From: Rhodobacteraceae bacterium EL129
Lineage (GTDB): Bacteria; Pseudomonadota; Alphaproteobacteria; Rhodobacterales; Rhodobacteraceae
Assembly: GCA_900313005.1 (NCBI GenBank)
Contig: ONZJ01000002.1
Coordinates: 355,001 to 419,000, forward strand
DNA: 64,000 bases
Direction of reading: 5' to 3'
Shown here: positions 1 through 8,206 of the stretch, piece after piece
How the letters are laid out: each line of letters starts with the position of its first letter
Numbering within the stretch: position 1 is the first letter of the stretch
Position numbers and translations under genes: made by a program
The notes under the pieces: generated by a model
Database searches by the model: none
What the model saw: the letters and a program-made list of their open reading frames with translations, nothing else
What the model was told of the DNA's origin: nothing

Positions 1-462
1 GGCGACAAGGGCCGTGGCCCGATTTCACTGGGCATTCTGGTGGGATTGGCCCTGATGGTGATCGGCTACCGCATGGCCGATGGTGCCGTGATTTGGGGGC
101 GAAGCCCAGCGATGGTTGGATTGAACAACATCCTCATGGTTCTCTCGGTCTATCTGTTTGCCGCGGCGGGTGCGAAAACTGCTCTTGCCCGCCGGATGCG
201 ACATCCGATGCTGGCCGCGGTCAAGGCCTGGGCCGTGGCCCACTTGCTGGTCAATGGCGACGTGCCGTCTTTCGTGCTGTTCGGCGGATTGCTGGCCTGG
301 GCTGTGATCGAAGTGATCGTGATCAACCGGGCTGAACCGGACTGGACTCCGCCGCCTGTCGCAAACAAGGCCAAGGAAATCCGTGCGGCCGTCATCGCTG
401 CGGTGATCTTCGTGGTCATCGTTGGCATCCACTATGCCCTTGGCTATCCAACATTCGGGTGA
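1..462 (+). CDS. NnrU family membrane protein (5' end missing)
   Basis: The reading frame is open from the first base of the window, so the start lies upstream. The visible 153 residues form an integral membrane protein with about four hydrophobic segments (roughly residues 8-22, 40-56, 78-105 and 130-150). The HLLVNGDVPSFVLFGGLLAW region is typical of NnrU, a family first linked to nitrate/nitrite respiration in rhodobacteria but of unclear biochemical role. It is followed after 7 bases by the DUF1737 gene and then by the mesaconyl-CoA hydratase, which suggests one transcript. Family recognition is fairly sure; the function is not. Confidence 0.8.
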   Translation, partial: GDKGRGPISLGILVGLALMVIGYRMADGAVIWGRSPAMVGLNNILMVLSVYLFAAAGAKTALARRMRHPMLAAVKAWAVAHLLVNGDVPSFVLFGGLLAWAVIEVIVINRAEPDWTPPPVANKAKEIRAAVIAAVIFVVIVGIHYALGYPTFG

Positions 463-469
463 GACACAG

Positions 470-673
470 ATGAAGCTTTATCGGTTCTTGAGCGAAGACG
501 ACACCTCGGCCTTTTGTCATAAGGTGACAGATGCGCTGAACAAGGGTTGGGACCTGCACGGCGACCCGACATATGCCTTTGATCAAGCCAATGGTGTCAT
601 GCGCTGCGGGCAGGCCGTGGTGAAAGAGGTGGAGGGCGATTATACCCCCGATACTAAACTGGGAGAGCACTAA
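470..673 (+). CDS. DUF1737 domain-containing small protein
   Basis: A 67-residue soluble protein with the DUF1737 pattern: MKLYRFLSEDD start, a KVTDALNKGWDLHGDPT core and a C-terminal QAVVKEVEGDY stretch. Function of the family is unknown. I chose the ATG at 470 because the longer frame only adds 16 residues overlapping the NnrU gene, and the family normally begins MKxYxxL. It lies between NnrU (7 bases) and the hydratase gene (2 bases), so all three are probably co-transcribed. Confidence 0.8.
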   Translation: MKLYRFLSEDDTSAFCHKVTDALNKGWDLHGDPTYAFDQANGVMRCGQAVVKEVEGDYTPDTKLGEH

Positions 674-675
674 CG

Positions 676-1707
676 ATGGCCAAAACCAATCCAGGCCGGT
701 TTTTTGAAGACTACACCGTGGGCGAAACCATCCATCATGCGGTGCCGCGTACCGTGTCAGGCGGAGAACGCGCGCTGTATCACGCGCTCTATCCAGCACG
801 GCATGCATTCTATTCGTCAGATGAATTCGCCAGGGGCTGCGGCCTGCCGGGTGCACCTTTGGATGATATCGCGGCGTTTCATGTGGTGTTTGGCAAAACC
901 GTGCCGGATGTATCGCTGAATGCCCTTGCCAATCTGGGCTATGCCGAGGGGCGATGGCTCAAACCCATCTATGCAGGCGACACAATCCGGTCGACCTCGG
1001 AGGTGATCGGGGTCAAGCAGAACTCGAACGGCAAATCCGGCGTGGTCTGGGTGCGGACAAGCGGGATGAACCAAGATGACGATTGTGTGCTGGAGTATGT
1101 GCGCTGGGCCATGGTGCGCAAACGTAATTTTGACAGCCCAGCCCCGGAGACAGTGATACCGGAGCTGTCCAAGGTGGTCGACCCGGCAGATCTGGTGATC
1201 CCCGATGGGCTCGACTTCTCCGACTATGATTTCACTCTCGCTGGAGAACCACATCGCTGGGACGATTATGCGATTGGCGAGACGATTGACCATGTGGATG
1301 GCGTCACCGTCGAGGAAGCCGAACACATGATGGCCACGCGGCTGTGGCAGAACACGGCCAAGGTGCATTTTGATGTGGGGTCGCGCCCTGATGGCCGCAG
1401 ATTAATCTATGGCGGACACGTGATTTCGATGGCGCGCACGCTGAGCTTTAACGGTCTGGCCAACGCGCAGATCGTGGCAGGGCTGAATGGCGGCACACAT
1501 GCCAATCCCTGTTACTCCGGGGATACGATCAAGGCCTGGTCCGAGGTGCTGGACAAGGCCGAGACCCCGGCGCCGGGCGTCGGCGCTGTTCGGTTGCGAT
1601 TGGTGGCCACGAAGGGTGGTATTCCGTTTGAGCTGAAGGACGCAGACGGCAAATACCTACCGCATGTGATGCTGGATCTGGATTACTGGGCGCTGATGCC
1701 GCTGTAG
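676..1707 (+). CDS. mch: Mesaconyl-CoA hydratase (double MaoC domain)
   Basis: A 343-residue protein with two MaoC-like hot-dog halves, each opening with an F/WxDYxxGETIxH motif (residues 10-20 and 195-207). The length and the double-domain layout fit mesaconyl-C1-CoA hydratase, which interconverts mesaconyl-CoA and beta-methylmalyl-CoA in the ethylmalonyl-CoA pathway for acetyl-CoA assimilation in rhodobacteria. The lyase that normally follows in the pathway is not in the window but could lie just upstream of base 1. The gene starts 2 bases after the DUF1737 stop. An alternative is another two-domain MaoC hydratase, but the match in architecture and clade is good. Confidence 0.85.
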   Translation: MAKTNPGRFFEDYTVGETIHHAVPRTVSGGERALYHALYPARHAFYSSDEFARGCGLPGAPLDDIAAFHVVFGKTVPDVSLNALANLGYAEGRWLKPIYAGDTIRSTSEVIGVKQNSNGKSGVVWVRTSGMNQDDDCVLEYVRWAMVRKRNFDSPAPETVIPELSKVVDPADLVIPDGLDFSDYDFTLAGEPHRWDDYAIGETIDHVDGVTVEEAEHMMATRLWQNTAKVHFDVGSRPDGRRLIYGGHVISMARTLSFNGLANAQIVAGLNGGTHANPCYSGDTIKAWSEVLDKAETPAPGVGAVRLRLVATKGGIPFELKDADGKYLPHVMLDLDYWALMPL

Positions 1708-1882
1708 GGACATCGTGTTAAATTGAGTGCGCCGAAGCGCACGCTGTTTGTTTCGGGTTTGGCCTTTGGTCACCACTTCGAAGCAAGTGCAGATGTGACG
1801 CTTTGATCAATAAACCGCTGACGTGACCGCTTGCCCGCCCGGGAAAAGAGCGGCATGATGCGAGCCTGAGGGAGATGTGGCC

Positions 1883-2338
1883 ATGCGTAAGTTTCTGGTG
1901 GTGCTAGATGATAGCACCGAATGTCTGAATGCGATGCGATTTGCCGCGATGCGTGCGGCACATACACAAGCCGGGGTGGAAATCCTGGCGGTGATCCCTC
2001 CTGAGGAGTTCAATCACTGGATCGGTGTTGGTGATTTGATGCGCGAAGAAGCGCGCGAGCGCATTCAAGTCCATTTCGAAGTGTTCGCCAAATGGATGCG
2101 CGACCGGCAGGGCGTTGACCCCGAACTGGTGATCCGCGAAGGCGAGCCCCTGGATGAGATCATGGCGCAGGTCATGGACGATCCCGAGATCGGCGTCCTT
2201 GTTCTGGGGGCCGGTACAGGGCGCAAAGGGCCGGGGCCACTGGTGACACATATGACCAAAAATTCCGGAAGCCTTCCCATTCCGGTGACAATTGTGCCCG
2301 GAGATCTGAGCAAGGAACGTCTGGAAGCCATCACCTGA
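1883..2338 (+). CDS. Universal stress protein, UspA family
   Basis: A 151-residue single-domain Usp. It begins with the family's beta strand (MRKFLVVLDDSTECLNAMRF), and near the C terminus carries the nucleotide-binding string VLVLGAGTGRKGPGPLVTHM, equivalent to the GxxGxGxxxxxxGS(T) motif of ATP-binding Usp proteins. These are cytoplasmic proteins of general stress physiology. An in-frame GTG at 1877 is possible, but the GGGAG ribosome site at 1869-1874 fits the ATG at 1883 better. It is 176 bases from the hydratase gene and is followed by a regulatory region for the Nfu gene, so it may be monocistronic. Confidence 0.85.
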   Translation: MRKFLVVLDDSTECLNAMRFAAMRAAHTQAGVEILAVIPPEEFNHWIGVGDLMREEARERIQVHFEVFAKWMRDRQGVDPELVIREGEPLDEIMAQVMDDPEIGVLVLGAGTGRKGPGPLVTHMTKNSGSLPIPVTIVPGDLSKERLEAIT

Positions 2339-2347
2339 CATCGCCTG

Positions 2348-2364
2348 TTTAGAATCGTTCCAAA
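2348..2364. promoter_or_regulatory. Probable Irr-type iron control element
   Basis: TTTAGAA-TCG-TTCCAAA is an inverted repeat with 6 of 7 arm positions complementary. It resembles the iron control element bound by Irr, the haem-responsive Fur-family regulator of alphaproteobacteria. It sits just upstream of a good -35 box in front of the Nfu iron-sulfur carrier gene. The regulator assignment is inference from the motif and the gene it precedes. Confidence 0.5.
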
Positions 2365-2366
2365 CC

Positions 2367-2395
2367 TTGACTTGAGGGCGACAGAGGCGCATATC
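2367..2395 (+). promoter_or_regulatory. Sigma70-like promoter of the Nfu gene
   Basis: TTGACT (2367-2372) is followed after 17 bases by CATATC (2390-2395), 33 bases before the Nfu start codon. The -35 matches the consensus in 5 of 6 positions and the -10 in 3 of 6. The Irr-like repeat ends 2 bases upstream of the -35, a placement able to act on polymerase binding. Confidence 0.4.
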
Positions 2396-2427
2396 CAAAG
2401 CAACGCTCGCAAAAGGATTGCTGTCCG

Positions 2428-2991
2428 ATGTTTATCCAAACTGAATCTACACCGAACCCCGCCACATTGAAGTTTCTGCCAGGGCAAACCGTGTTGGAGG
2501 CTGGAACTGCTGATTTTCCAACAGCCGAAGGCGCAGAAAAATCACCTTTGGCGGAACGGATTTTTAAAATTCAGGGCGTTCAGGGTGTCTTTTTTGGCCA
2601 TGATTTCGTAACGGTGACCAAGGCGGAAGGGGCTGAGTGGGACCATATGAAACCCGCCATTCTGGGCTCGATTATGGAGCATTTCCAATCGGGCAAACCG
2701 GTGATGATCGGCGAAAGTGCAGCGCCTTCAGGGCATGCCGAGCACGACGGTGAAGATGGTGAAATCGTCGGGCAAATCAAAGAGTTGCTTGATACCCGTG
2801 TGCGGCCTGCTGTTGCACAAGACGGGGGTGATATCACCTTCCACGGGTTTGAACGCGGTGTGGTTTACCTGCATATGCAAGGGGCTTGCGCTGGGTGCCC
2901 ATCTTCGACGATCACCTTGAAAATGGGGATCGAGAACTTGCTGCGCCACTACATCCCCGAAGTGACTGAGGTGCGCCCTGTTGGTGTCTGA
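2428..2991 (+). CDS. NifU-family iron-sulfur cluster carrier (Nfu type)
   Basis: A 187-residue protein with an N-terminal Nfu_N domain (begins MFIQTESTPNPATLKFLPG, residues 1-90) and a C-terminal NifU-like domain (about 110-185) containing the cluster-binding CxxC in GACAGCPSSTITLK. This is the layout of mitochondrial NFU1 and its alphaproteobacterial relatives, which deliver [4Fe-4S] clusters to target apoproteins. It differs from E. coli NfuA, whose N-terminal domain is A-type. The gene overlaps the tsaB start. A likely Irr box upstream suggests iron/haem-responsive expression. Confidence 0.9.
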   Translation: MFIQTESTPNPATLKFLPGQTVLEAGTADFPTAEGAEKSPLAERIFKIQGVQGVFFGHDFVTVTKAEGAEWDHMKPAILGSIMEHFQSGKPVMIGESAAPSGHAEHDGEDGEIVGQIKELLDTRVRPAVAQDGGDITFHGFERGVVYLHMQGACAGCPSSTITLKMGIENLLRHYIPEVTEVRPVGV

Positions 2992-3553
2992 CACACCCGT
3001 TCTGGCATTTGATACATCGGCCGCGCATTGCGCGGCCGCTTTGCTGTTGGGTGACCGGATGGTCACCCGCTCTGAGGCCATGGGCAAAGGGCAGGCCGAA
3101 CGTTTGATACCAATGCTTCAAGAGCTGTTGAGCGAGGAAAACCTGACATTTGCAGATCTGGCGCGCATAGGTGTCGGGGTGGGGCCGGGGAATTTCACCG
3201 GTATTCGTATCTCCGTTTCGGCTGCACGGGGATTAGCGCTCAGCCTTGGCGTTCCGGCAATCGGTGTCTCGGGGCTGGACGCGCTACAACACCTTTCTCA
3301 CGGCCCGGCGGTGGCCGCGATCGCTGGCCCGCGAGACACGGCTTATGTGCAAGATGGCCAGGCCCCACCCGTGATCATGGCTTTGTCAGAGGTGCCCCCG
3401 GGTGCAGTTTGGCTGGAGGACCCACGCGCCTTGGTTTCGGCCATGGCACATATTGCTGCGAGGTCAAAGCCAGGCGTGCAACCGGCGCCGTTGTACATCC
3501 GCTCAGCGGATGCGGCTCCGGCGCGCGATGCGCCTCCTGTGATCCTGAGGTAA
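2984..3553 (+). CDS. tsaB: tRNA threonylcarbamoyladenosine biosynthesis protein TsaB
   Basis: About 189 residues of the ASKHA fold: N-terminal LAFDTSAAHCAAAL and the GVGPGNFTGIRISVSAARGLALSLGVP segment around residues 65-90 are diagnostic for TsaB. The protein is a non-catalytic partner of TsaD in making t6A at position 37 of ANN-decoding tRNAs. It starts inside the end of the Nfu gene; GTG at 2984 (giving MSDTPVLAFD) is preferred over TTG at 2981. It is followed 7 bases later by rimI, a common pairing. At 189 residues it is shorter than the E. coli protein (231), losing mainly C-terminal sequence. Confidence 0.9.
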   Translation: MSDTPVLAFDTSAAHCAAALLLGDRMVTRSEAMGKGQAERLIPMLQELLSEENLTFADLARIGVGVGPGNFTGIRISVSAARGLALSLGVPAIGVSGLDALQHLSHGPAVAAIAGPRDTAYVQDGQAPPVIMALSEVPPGAVWLEDPRALVSAMAHIAARSKPGVQPAPLYIRSADAAPARDAPPVILR

Positions 3554-3560
3554 GCGCCAA

Positions 3561-3977
3561 ATGACGTCCGATCAGATGGCCGATATCCATGCCCGCGCCT
3601 TTGAAGGACAGGGGCGCGCCTGGTCAACGGATGAGTTCACCCAACTGAAGCAAGACCCGCACGTGTTTGACGTTCAGGCGCCATTTGGCTTTGCACTTGG
3701 CCGCGTCATTGCTGATGAGGCCGAACTTTTGACCATTGCCACTGACCCTGCCTACCAAGGTCAAGGCATTGGCCGTGCGATTTTACAAATCCTCACGACC
3801 GAAGCCGCCCAGCTTGGCGCGAAAACGGTGTTTCTGGAAGTGGCACGGGACAATATGCGCGCGCTGAGGCTCTATAAGGACTTTGGGTATCAAGAGGTTG
3901 GATGCCGTTTCAATTATTATCGCAGACCTGACGGGACATCTGTGGATGCGCTGGTCCTTGAAGCAGAGATTGTTTAA
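3561..3977 (+). CDS. rimI: Ribosomal-protein-alanine N-acetyltransferase RimI-like GNAT
   Basis: A 138-residue GNAT acetyltransferase. The acetyl-CoA loop is the YQGQGIGRAILQIL string (about residues 72-85), followed by VFLEVARDNMRALRLYKDFGYQEVG, the typical RimI C-terminal half. RimI acetylates the N-terminal alanine of ribosomal protein S18, although many RimI homologues have broader targets. Placement directly after tsaB is the usual context of RimI and supports the assignment over a generic GNAT. Confidence 0.8.
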   Translation: MTSDQMADIHARAFEGQGRAWSTDEFTQLKQDPHVFDVQAPFGFALGRVIADEAELLTIATDPAYQGQGIGRAILQILTTEAAQLGAKTVFLEVARDNMRALRLYKDFGYQEVGCRFNYYRRPDGTSVDALVLEAEIV

Positions 3978-4171
3978 GCCGCTTGTTCTAAAAGGATTTT
4001 ATCCCGATCACGCGTGTTTATCTTGCCTGCGGCTCACCGCGCTCAGACGATCCAATTGACATATGGCTATTGACGCTCCTCTGGGTTGAGCGGTTTACTC
4101 GCGTATGATCTTTGCGTGGAGCGGGCGGTGTCGGCCCTTGATCCGCGATAACACGATAAGGGAGACTTCAC

Positions 4172-5161
4172 ATGACATTTCTGAATAATCTGACGGCCTC
4201 GACCGCAGTGTTGACCCTGAGCGCCACCATGGCTCTGGCGGACCCGGCTTTGATCTTTGATCTGGGCGGCAAGTTTGACAAATCCTTCAACGAAAGCGCC
4301 CACACCGGGGCGCAACGCTGGGCCGAAGAAACAGGCGGCAGCTACAATGAAGTCGAGCTGCAATCGGAGGCGCAACGCAAACAGGCCCTCAGACGATTTG
4401 CAGAGGCTGGCAACAATCCGATTGTGATGGTGGGCTTTGCCTTTGGCGACTCGTTGGGCGAAGTGGCCGCGGATTATCCCGAAACCAAATTTGCCATCAT
4501 CGATATGGTGGTCGATGCACCCAATGTGCGTTCGGTCGTGTTCAATGAACATGAGGGCAGCTATCTGGTTGGGATGATGGCCGCCATGGCCTCGGACAGT
4601 GGGACCGTGGGCTTTATCGGTGGGATGGATATCCCATTGATCCGTAAATTCGCCTGCGGATACGTGCAGGGGGCGAAGGCTGCGAACGCGGATGCGACTG
4701 TGATCCAGAATATGACCGGGACCACGCCTGCGGCCTGGAATGACCCTGTTAAAGGGTCCGAGTTGACCAAGGCACAGGTGTCTCAGGGCGCGGATGTGGT
4801 CTATGCGGCTGCGGGTGGCACGGGCGTGGGTGTGCTGCAAACCGCAGCAGACGAGGACATCTTGTCGATCGGTGTCGATAGCAATCAGAACTATCTGCAT
4901 CCCGGCAAGGTACTGACCTCGATGGTCAAACGTGTCGACAACGCGGTCTATGAAGCGATGAAAGCAGGTGCCGATATGGAGCCCGGATTTAACGTGATGG
5001 GCCTGTCCAATGGCGGGATTGCCTATGCGATGGACGAGCATAACGAAGCTCTGATTGATGACGCCATGAAGGCCGCTGTGGACGAAGCTGCTGCCAAGAT
5101 TGGCACAGGTGAGCTGGTGGTACATGACTACATGTCTGACAACAGCTGCCCGGTGAAGTAA
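4172..5161 (+). CDS. BMP-family ABC transporter substrate-binding protein
   Basis: A 329-residue periplasmic binding protein with a cleavable signal peptide (about residues 1-23, ending TMALA). The BMP/Med signature DLGGKFDKSFNESAHTGAQRW follows immediately. There is no lipobox, so it should be soluble in the periplasm. BMP proteins characterised elsewhere bind nucleosides or purines and work with YufOPQ/NupABC-type transporters, the same arrangement seen downstream here. A stable hairpin follows the gene, which could keep its mRNA more abundant than the rest of the operon. Substrate is inferred from the family only. Confidence 0.9.
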   Translation: MTFLNNLTASTAVLTLSATMALADPALIFDLGGKFDKSFNESAHTGAQRWAEETGGSYNEVELQSEAQRKQALRRFAEAGNNPIVMVGFAFGDSLGEVAADYPETKFAIIDMVVDAPNVRSVVFNEHEGSYLVGMMAAMASDSGTVGFIGGMDIPLIRKFACGYVQGAKAANADATVIQNMTGTTPAAWNDPVKGSELTKAQVSQGADVVYAAAGGTGVGVLQTAADEDILSIGVDSNQNYLHPGKVLTSMVKRVDNAVYEAMKAGADMEPGFNVMGLSNGGIAYAMDEHNEALIDDAMKAAVDEAAAKIGTGELVVHDYMSDNSCPVK

Positions 5162-5180
5162 GCTCTCATATACAATGGTT

Positions 5181-5201
5181 TACCCGGCATCATACCGGGT
5201 A
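5181..5201 (+). repeat. Intra-operon hairpin after the binding-protein gene
   Basis: TACCCGG and CCGGGTA form a perfect 7-bp stem around a 7-base loop, 20 bases after the binding-protein stop codon. There is no T tract, so it is more likely an mRNA 3'-end stabiliser or partial attenuator between the highly needed binding protein and the other transporter genes than a full terminator. Confidence 0.5.
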
Positions 5202-5223
5202 GCGCTGCCCTGAAAGGCAAGAG

Positions 5224-5574
5224 ATGCAAAGTAAGATAGAACAGTTCTACGGCGCCTGGAGCGAAACAGACAAAGTGAAACAGGCCGAGGCTGTTGCAGC
5301 CGCGCTGAGCGCTGAGGCACGCTATGTCGACCCGCGTACGCCTGACCCTCTAGTTGGTCCTGCGGCTGTTGCAGATTATGTTGCCCAGTTCACCGAAATG
5401 GCACCGGGGGCGGTTGCGACAGTGGCGCAGGTGGACGAACGTGACGGCATAGCACGGGCGACGATCGCCTTTGTGATGCCAGATGGGAACCGCCAGATGG
5501 GACAGTACTTTGTGCAGGCTGACACCGATGGCCAGCTGTCGCATCTGGTTGGATTTGTCGGCACTGGAACCTGA
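5224..5574 (+). CDS. NTF2/SnoaL-like protein
   Basis: A 116-residue protein with the look of a small NTF2-like alpha+beta cone: an N-terminal helix (IEQFYGAWSETDKVKQAEAVAAAL), then AEARYVDPRTPDPLVGPAAVADYVAQF and alternating strands. Members include isomerases, hydrolases and simple binding proteins, so no reaction can be assigned. It is sandwiched between the binding protein (62 bases) and the ATPase gene (3 bases) of the BMP transporter, which suggests a function tied to the imported compound. Fold assignment is by pattern only. Confidence 0.6.
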   Translation: MQSKIEQFYGAWSETDKVKQAEAVAAALSAEARYVDPRTPDPLVGPAAVADYVAQFTEMAPGAVATVAQVDERDGIARATIAFVMPDGNRQMGQYFVQADTDGQLSHLVGFVGTGT

Positions 5575-5577
5575 GAC

Positions 5578-7116
5578 GTGACCGATACGCCTATCCCCGC
5601 CATTGAGCTCAGGCGTGTGTCCAAGGCCTTTGGATCGGTGAAGGCGAACAAAGAGATATCTCTCAAGGTTCAACCGGGCACGATCCACGGGATCATCGGA
5701 GAAAATGGCGCGGGTAAATCGACGCTGATGTCGATCCTCTACGGGTTTTACAAAGCCGATGAGGGCGAGATCTACATTCGCGGCCAGAGAGCCAAAATTT
5801 CGGACAGTCAGGCCGCGATCGCGGCTGGGATTGGTATGGTGTTTCAGCATTTCAAGCTGGTCGAACCCTTTACCGTCCTTGAAAATGTGATCCTTGGGGC
5901 TGAGGATGACAGCTTGTTGCGGCCCAGTTTGGCCAAAGCGCGCAAGGAACTTTCGCATCTGGCTGCAGAATATGAACTCTATGTTGACCCGGATGCTGCC
6001 ATTGCGGATTTGGGTGTGGGCATGCAGCAACGCGTCGAGATCCTTAAGGCGCTGTATAGGCGTGCGGATATTTTAATTCTGGACGAACCGACCGGTGTGC
6101 TGACCCCCGCCGAAGCGGATCAGCTGTTCCGCATTCTGCACCGTCTGCGGGACGAGGGCAAAACTATCATCCTGATCACCCATAAACTGCGTGAGATCAT
6201 GGATATTACCGACACCGTATCGGTTATGCGGCAAGGTGAGATGACGGCAACGGTCAAAACCACCGAGACGTCGCCCGCACATCTTGCCGAGCTGATGGTG
6301 GGGCGCAAAGTCTTATTGCGTGTTGAAAAGGCTCCGGCGCAACCCGGCGATGTGGTGCTGGAAGTCAAAGACCTGCGCGTCACCGATGATCAAGGCGTTC
6401 TGCGCCTCAAAGGGATTGATCTGTCTGTCCGCGCCGGGGAAATTCTCGGAATTGCAGGCGTGGCGGGCAACGGGCAGTCGGAACTGCTTGAGGTTCTGGG
6501 CGGGATGCATCCTGCACAGGGGCAGGTGCGTCTGAACGGGCAAGAGATTGACCTGACAGGGCGTTTCTCAGACGGACAATCTCGCCGCAAGCGCGGCATC
6601 TCCCATGTTCCTGAAGATCGTCAGCGCGCGGGCCTGATCATGGATTTCACGGCCTGGGAAAACACCATATTTGGCTATCACCGCGAGGGCGCGGGTCTGT
6701 TCACGGACAATCGCGCCTTGCAAGCCGAAGCAGATGCCAAAATGCAGCGCTATGATGTGCGACCACCGGACGCCACCCTCGCGGCCAAGAACTTCAGCGG
6801 GGGCAATCAGCAAAAGATTGTGCTGGCCCGCGAGATTGAGCGTAACCCGGATTTGCTGCTGGTGGGCCAACCCACACGGGGTGTCGACATCGGTGCGATT
6901 GAGTTTATCCATCAGCAGATTGTCGCCCTGCGGGATGCGGGTAAGGCGATCTTGCTGGTGAGTGTTGAGCTGGAAGAGATCGTGTCTTTGTCGGACCGGA
7001 TTGCAGTTATGTTTGACGGGCAGATCATGGGGGAACGTGTGCCAACTGACACCAATGAAACCGAACTGGGCCTGCTGATGGCGGGTGTCACTGAAAAGGT
7101 CGCTGCGCATGGATAG
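5578..7116 (+). CDS. ABC importer ATPase, duplicated (NupA/YufO type)
   Basis: A 512-residue protein with two ABC domains. The first has a clear Walker A, GENGAGKST (residues 41-49), a variant signature LGVGMQQRVEI and Walker B ILILDEPTGVL. The second has a degenerate P-loop (GVAGNGQSE), a classic FSGGNQQK signature and LLLVGQPTRGVD, as in sugar and nucleoside importers of the RbsA/YufO class. The normally conserved DEP of the second Walker B is replaced by GQP, as expected for a non-hydrolysing half. GTG start, 3 bases after the preceding stop. It energises the two permeases downstream. Confidence 0.9.
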   Translation: MTDTPIPAIELRRVSKAFGSVKANKEISLKVQPGTIHGIIGENGAGKSTLMSILYGFYKADEGEIYIRGQRAKISDSQAAIAAGIGMVFQHFKLVEPFTVLENVILGAEDDSLLRPSLAKARKELSHLAAEYELYVDPDAAIADLGVGMQQRVEILKALYRRADILILDEPTGVLTPAEADQLFRILHRLRDEGKTIILITHKLREIMDITDTVSVMRQGEMTATVKTTETSPAHLAELMVGRKVLLRVEKAPAQPGDVVLEVKDLRVTDDQGVLRLKGIDLSVRAGEILGIAGVAGNGQSELLEVLGGMHPAQGQVRLNGQEIDLTGRFSDGQSRRKRGISHVPEDRQRAGLIMDFTAWENTIFGYHREGAGLFTDNRALQAEADAKMQRYDVRPPDATLAAKNFSGGNQQKIVLAREIERNPDLLLVGQPTRGVDIGAIEFIHQQIVALRDAGKAILLVSVELEEIVSLSDRIAVMFDGQIMGERVPTDTNETELGLLMAGVTEKVAAHG

Positions 7117-8206
7117 GATGCCGGCCTGGGCGGATGCCATCCTGGTACCGCTGATCTCGCTCGTCTTGGCGGCGGGCCTGTCGGCGCTGGTGATCCTGGC
7201 CATTGGAGAGGACCCCGTGGCCGCCGTCAAACTCATGATTACAGGTGCGCTGGGCTCCAGCTATGGCTGGAGCAACACGCTTTATTATGCAACCAACTTC
7301 ATCTTCACTGGCCTGGCCTTTGCCGTGGCCAGTCATGCGGGCCTTTTCAATATCGGCTCAGAGGGGCAGGCGATGATGGGGGGCTTGGGCGTGGCGATCG
7401 TGTGCCTGATGATCCCATGGCCCCATTGGGCAATGGCGCTGCCAGCAGCCATCCTTGGCAGTGCGGTGTTTGGCGCCTTATGGGCTTTGATACCCGGCTG
7501 GTTGCAGGCCCGGCGCGGCAGTCACATCGTGATCACAACAATCATGTTCAACTTCATTGCGGCGGCCTTTCTGAACTACATGCTGGTGAACGTCATGCGG
7601 CCCGAGACCTCGATGGACCCGGCCACCGCCAAATTCCCCGCAGGCGCGCATTTGCCGACGCTGCATGATGTGCTGGCGGTCTTTGGTATTCCGTTTTCCA
7701 AAGGCGGGTTGGCGAATGTCAGTCTCTTTGTGGCACTGGCGGCCTGTGTGTTGGTCTGGGTTCTCATTTGGCGCACCCGATTGGGTTACGAAATTCGGGC
7801 CTTGGGCAAATCTGAAAGCGCCTCGCGCTACGCCGGGATCTCGCCAACTCGGATCATCGTGATTGCAATGCTGATTTCGGGGGCCTTGTCCGGCTGTATG
7901 GCCATCAACAACGTGATGGGCGAGGCTGAGCGGCTGATCCTGAACGCCACCGAAGGGGCCGGATTTATCGGGATCGCCGTGGCCCTGATGGGGCGCAATC
8001 ATCCCTTTGGCGTGCTGCTGGCGGCACTACTCTTTGGATTTCTTTATCAAGGCGGGTCCGAGCTGGCGCTTTGGACGTCAATCCCCCGCGAGCTGATCGT
8101 GGTTATTCAGGCGCTTGTGATCCTGTTCACCGGGGCCTTGGACAACATGGTGCGCATGCCGCTGGAGCGGATCTTTGCATGGGTGCGAAAGGAGACGCAG
8201 ACATGA
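7109..8206 (+). CDS. BMP-type ABC transporter permease, first subunit
   Basis: A 365-residue membrane protein with about nine to ten hydrophobic segments, of the BPD_transp_2 family (as YufP/NupB): NIGSEGQAMMGGLG near residue 80 and the EAERLILNATEGAGFIGIAVALMGRNHPFGVLLAALLFG block near 280 are typical. The ATG at 7109 overlaps the ATPase stop by 8 bases; an ATG at 7118 is also possible. Its partner permease is at 9467, separated by two LysE-type genes, which is unusual. Confidence 0.88.
   Translation: MDRMPAWADAILVPLISLVLAAGLSALVILAIGEDPVAAVKLMITGALGSSYGWSNTLYYATNFIFTGLAFAVASHAGLFNIGSEGQAMMGGLGVAIVCLMIPWPHWAMALPAAILGSAVFGALWALIPGWLQARRGSHIVITTIMFNFIAAAFLNYMLVNVMRPETSMDPATAKFPAGAHLPTLHDVLAVFGIPFSKGGLANVSLFVALAACVLVWVLIWRTRLGYEIRALGKSESASRYAGISPTRIIVIAMLISGALSGCMAINNVMGEAERLILNATEGAGFIGIAVALMGRNHPFGVLLAALLFGFLYQGGSELALWTSIPRELIVVIQALVILFTGALDNMVRMPLERIFAWVRKETQT

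Noticed and set aside
4056..4109. TTGACA at 4056 and TATGAT near 4104 as a promoter for the BMP gene
   Set aside because: The two boxes are about 42 bases apart and no suitable partner at 16-18 bases was found for either.
4067..5125. Long minus-strand open frame opposite the BMP binding-protein gene
   Set aside because: It is a GC-driven mirror frame with His/Arg-rich, non-protein-like composition and no ribosome site; the plus-strand gene has a signal peptide and family motifs.
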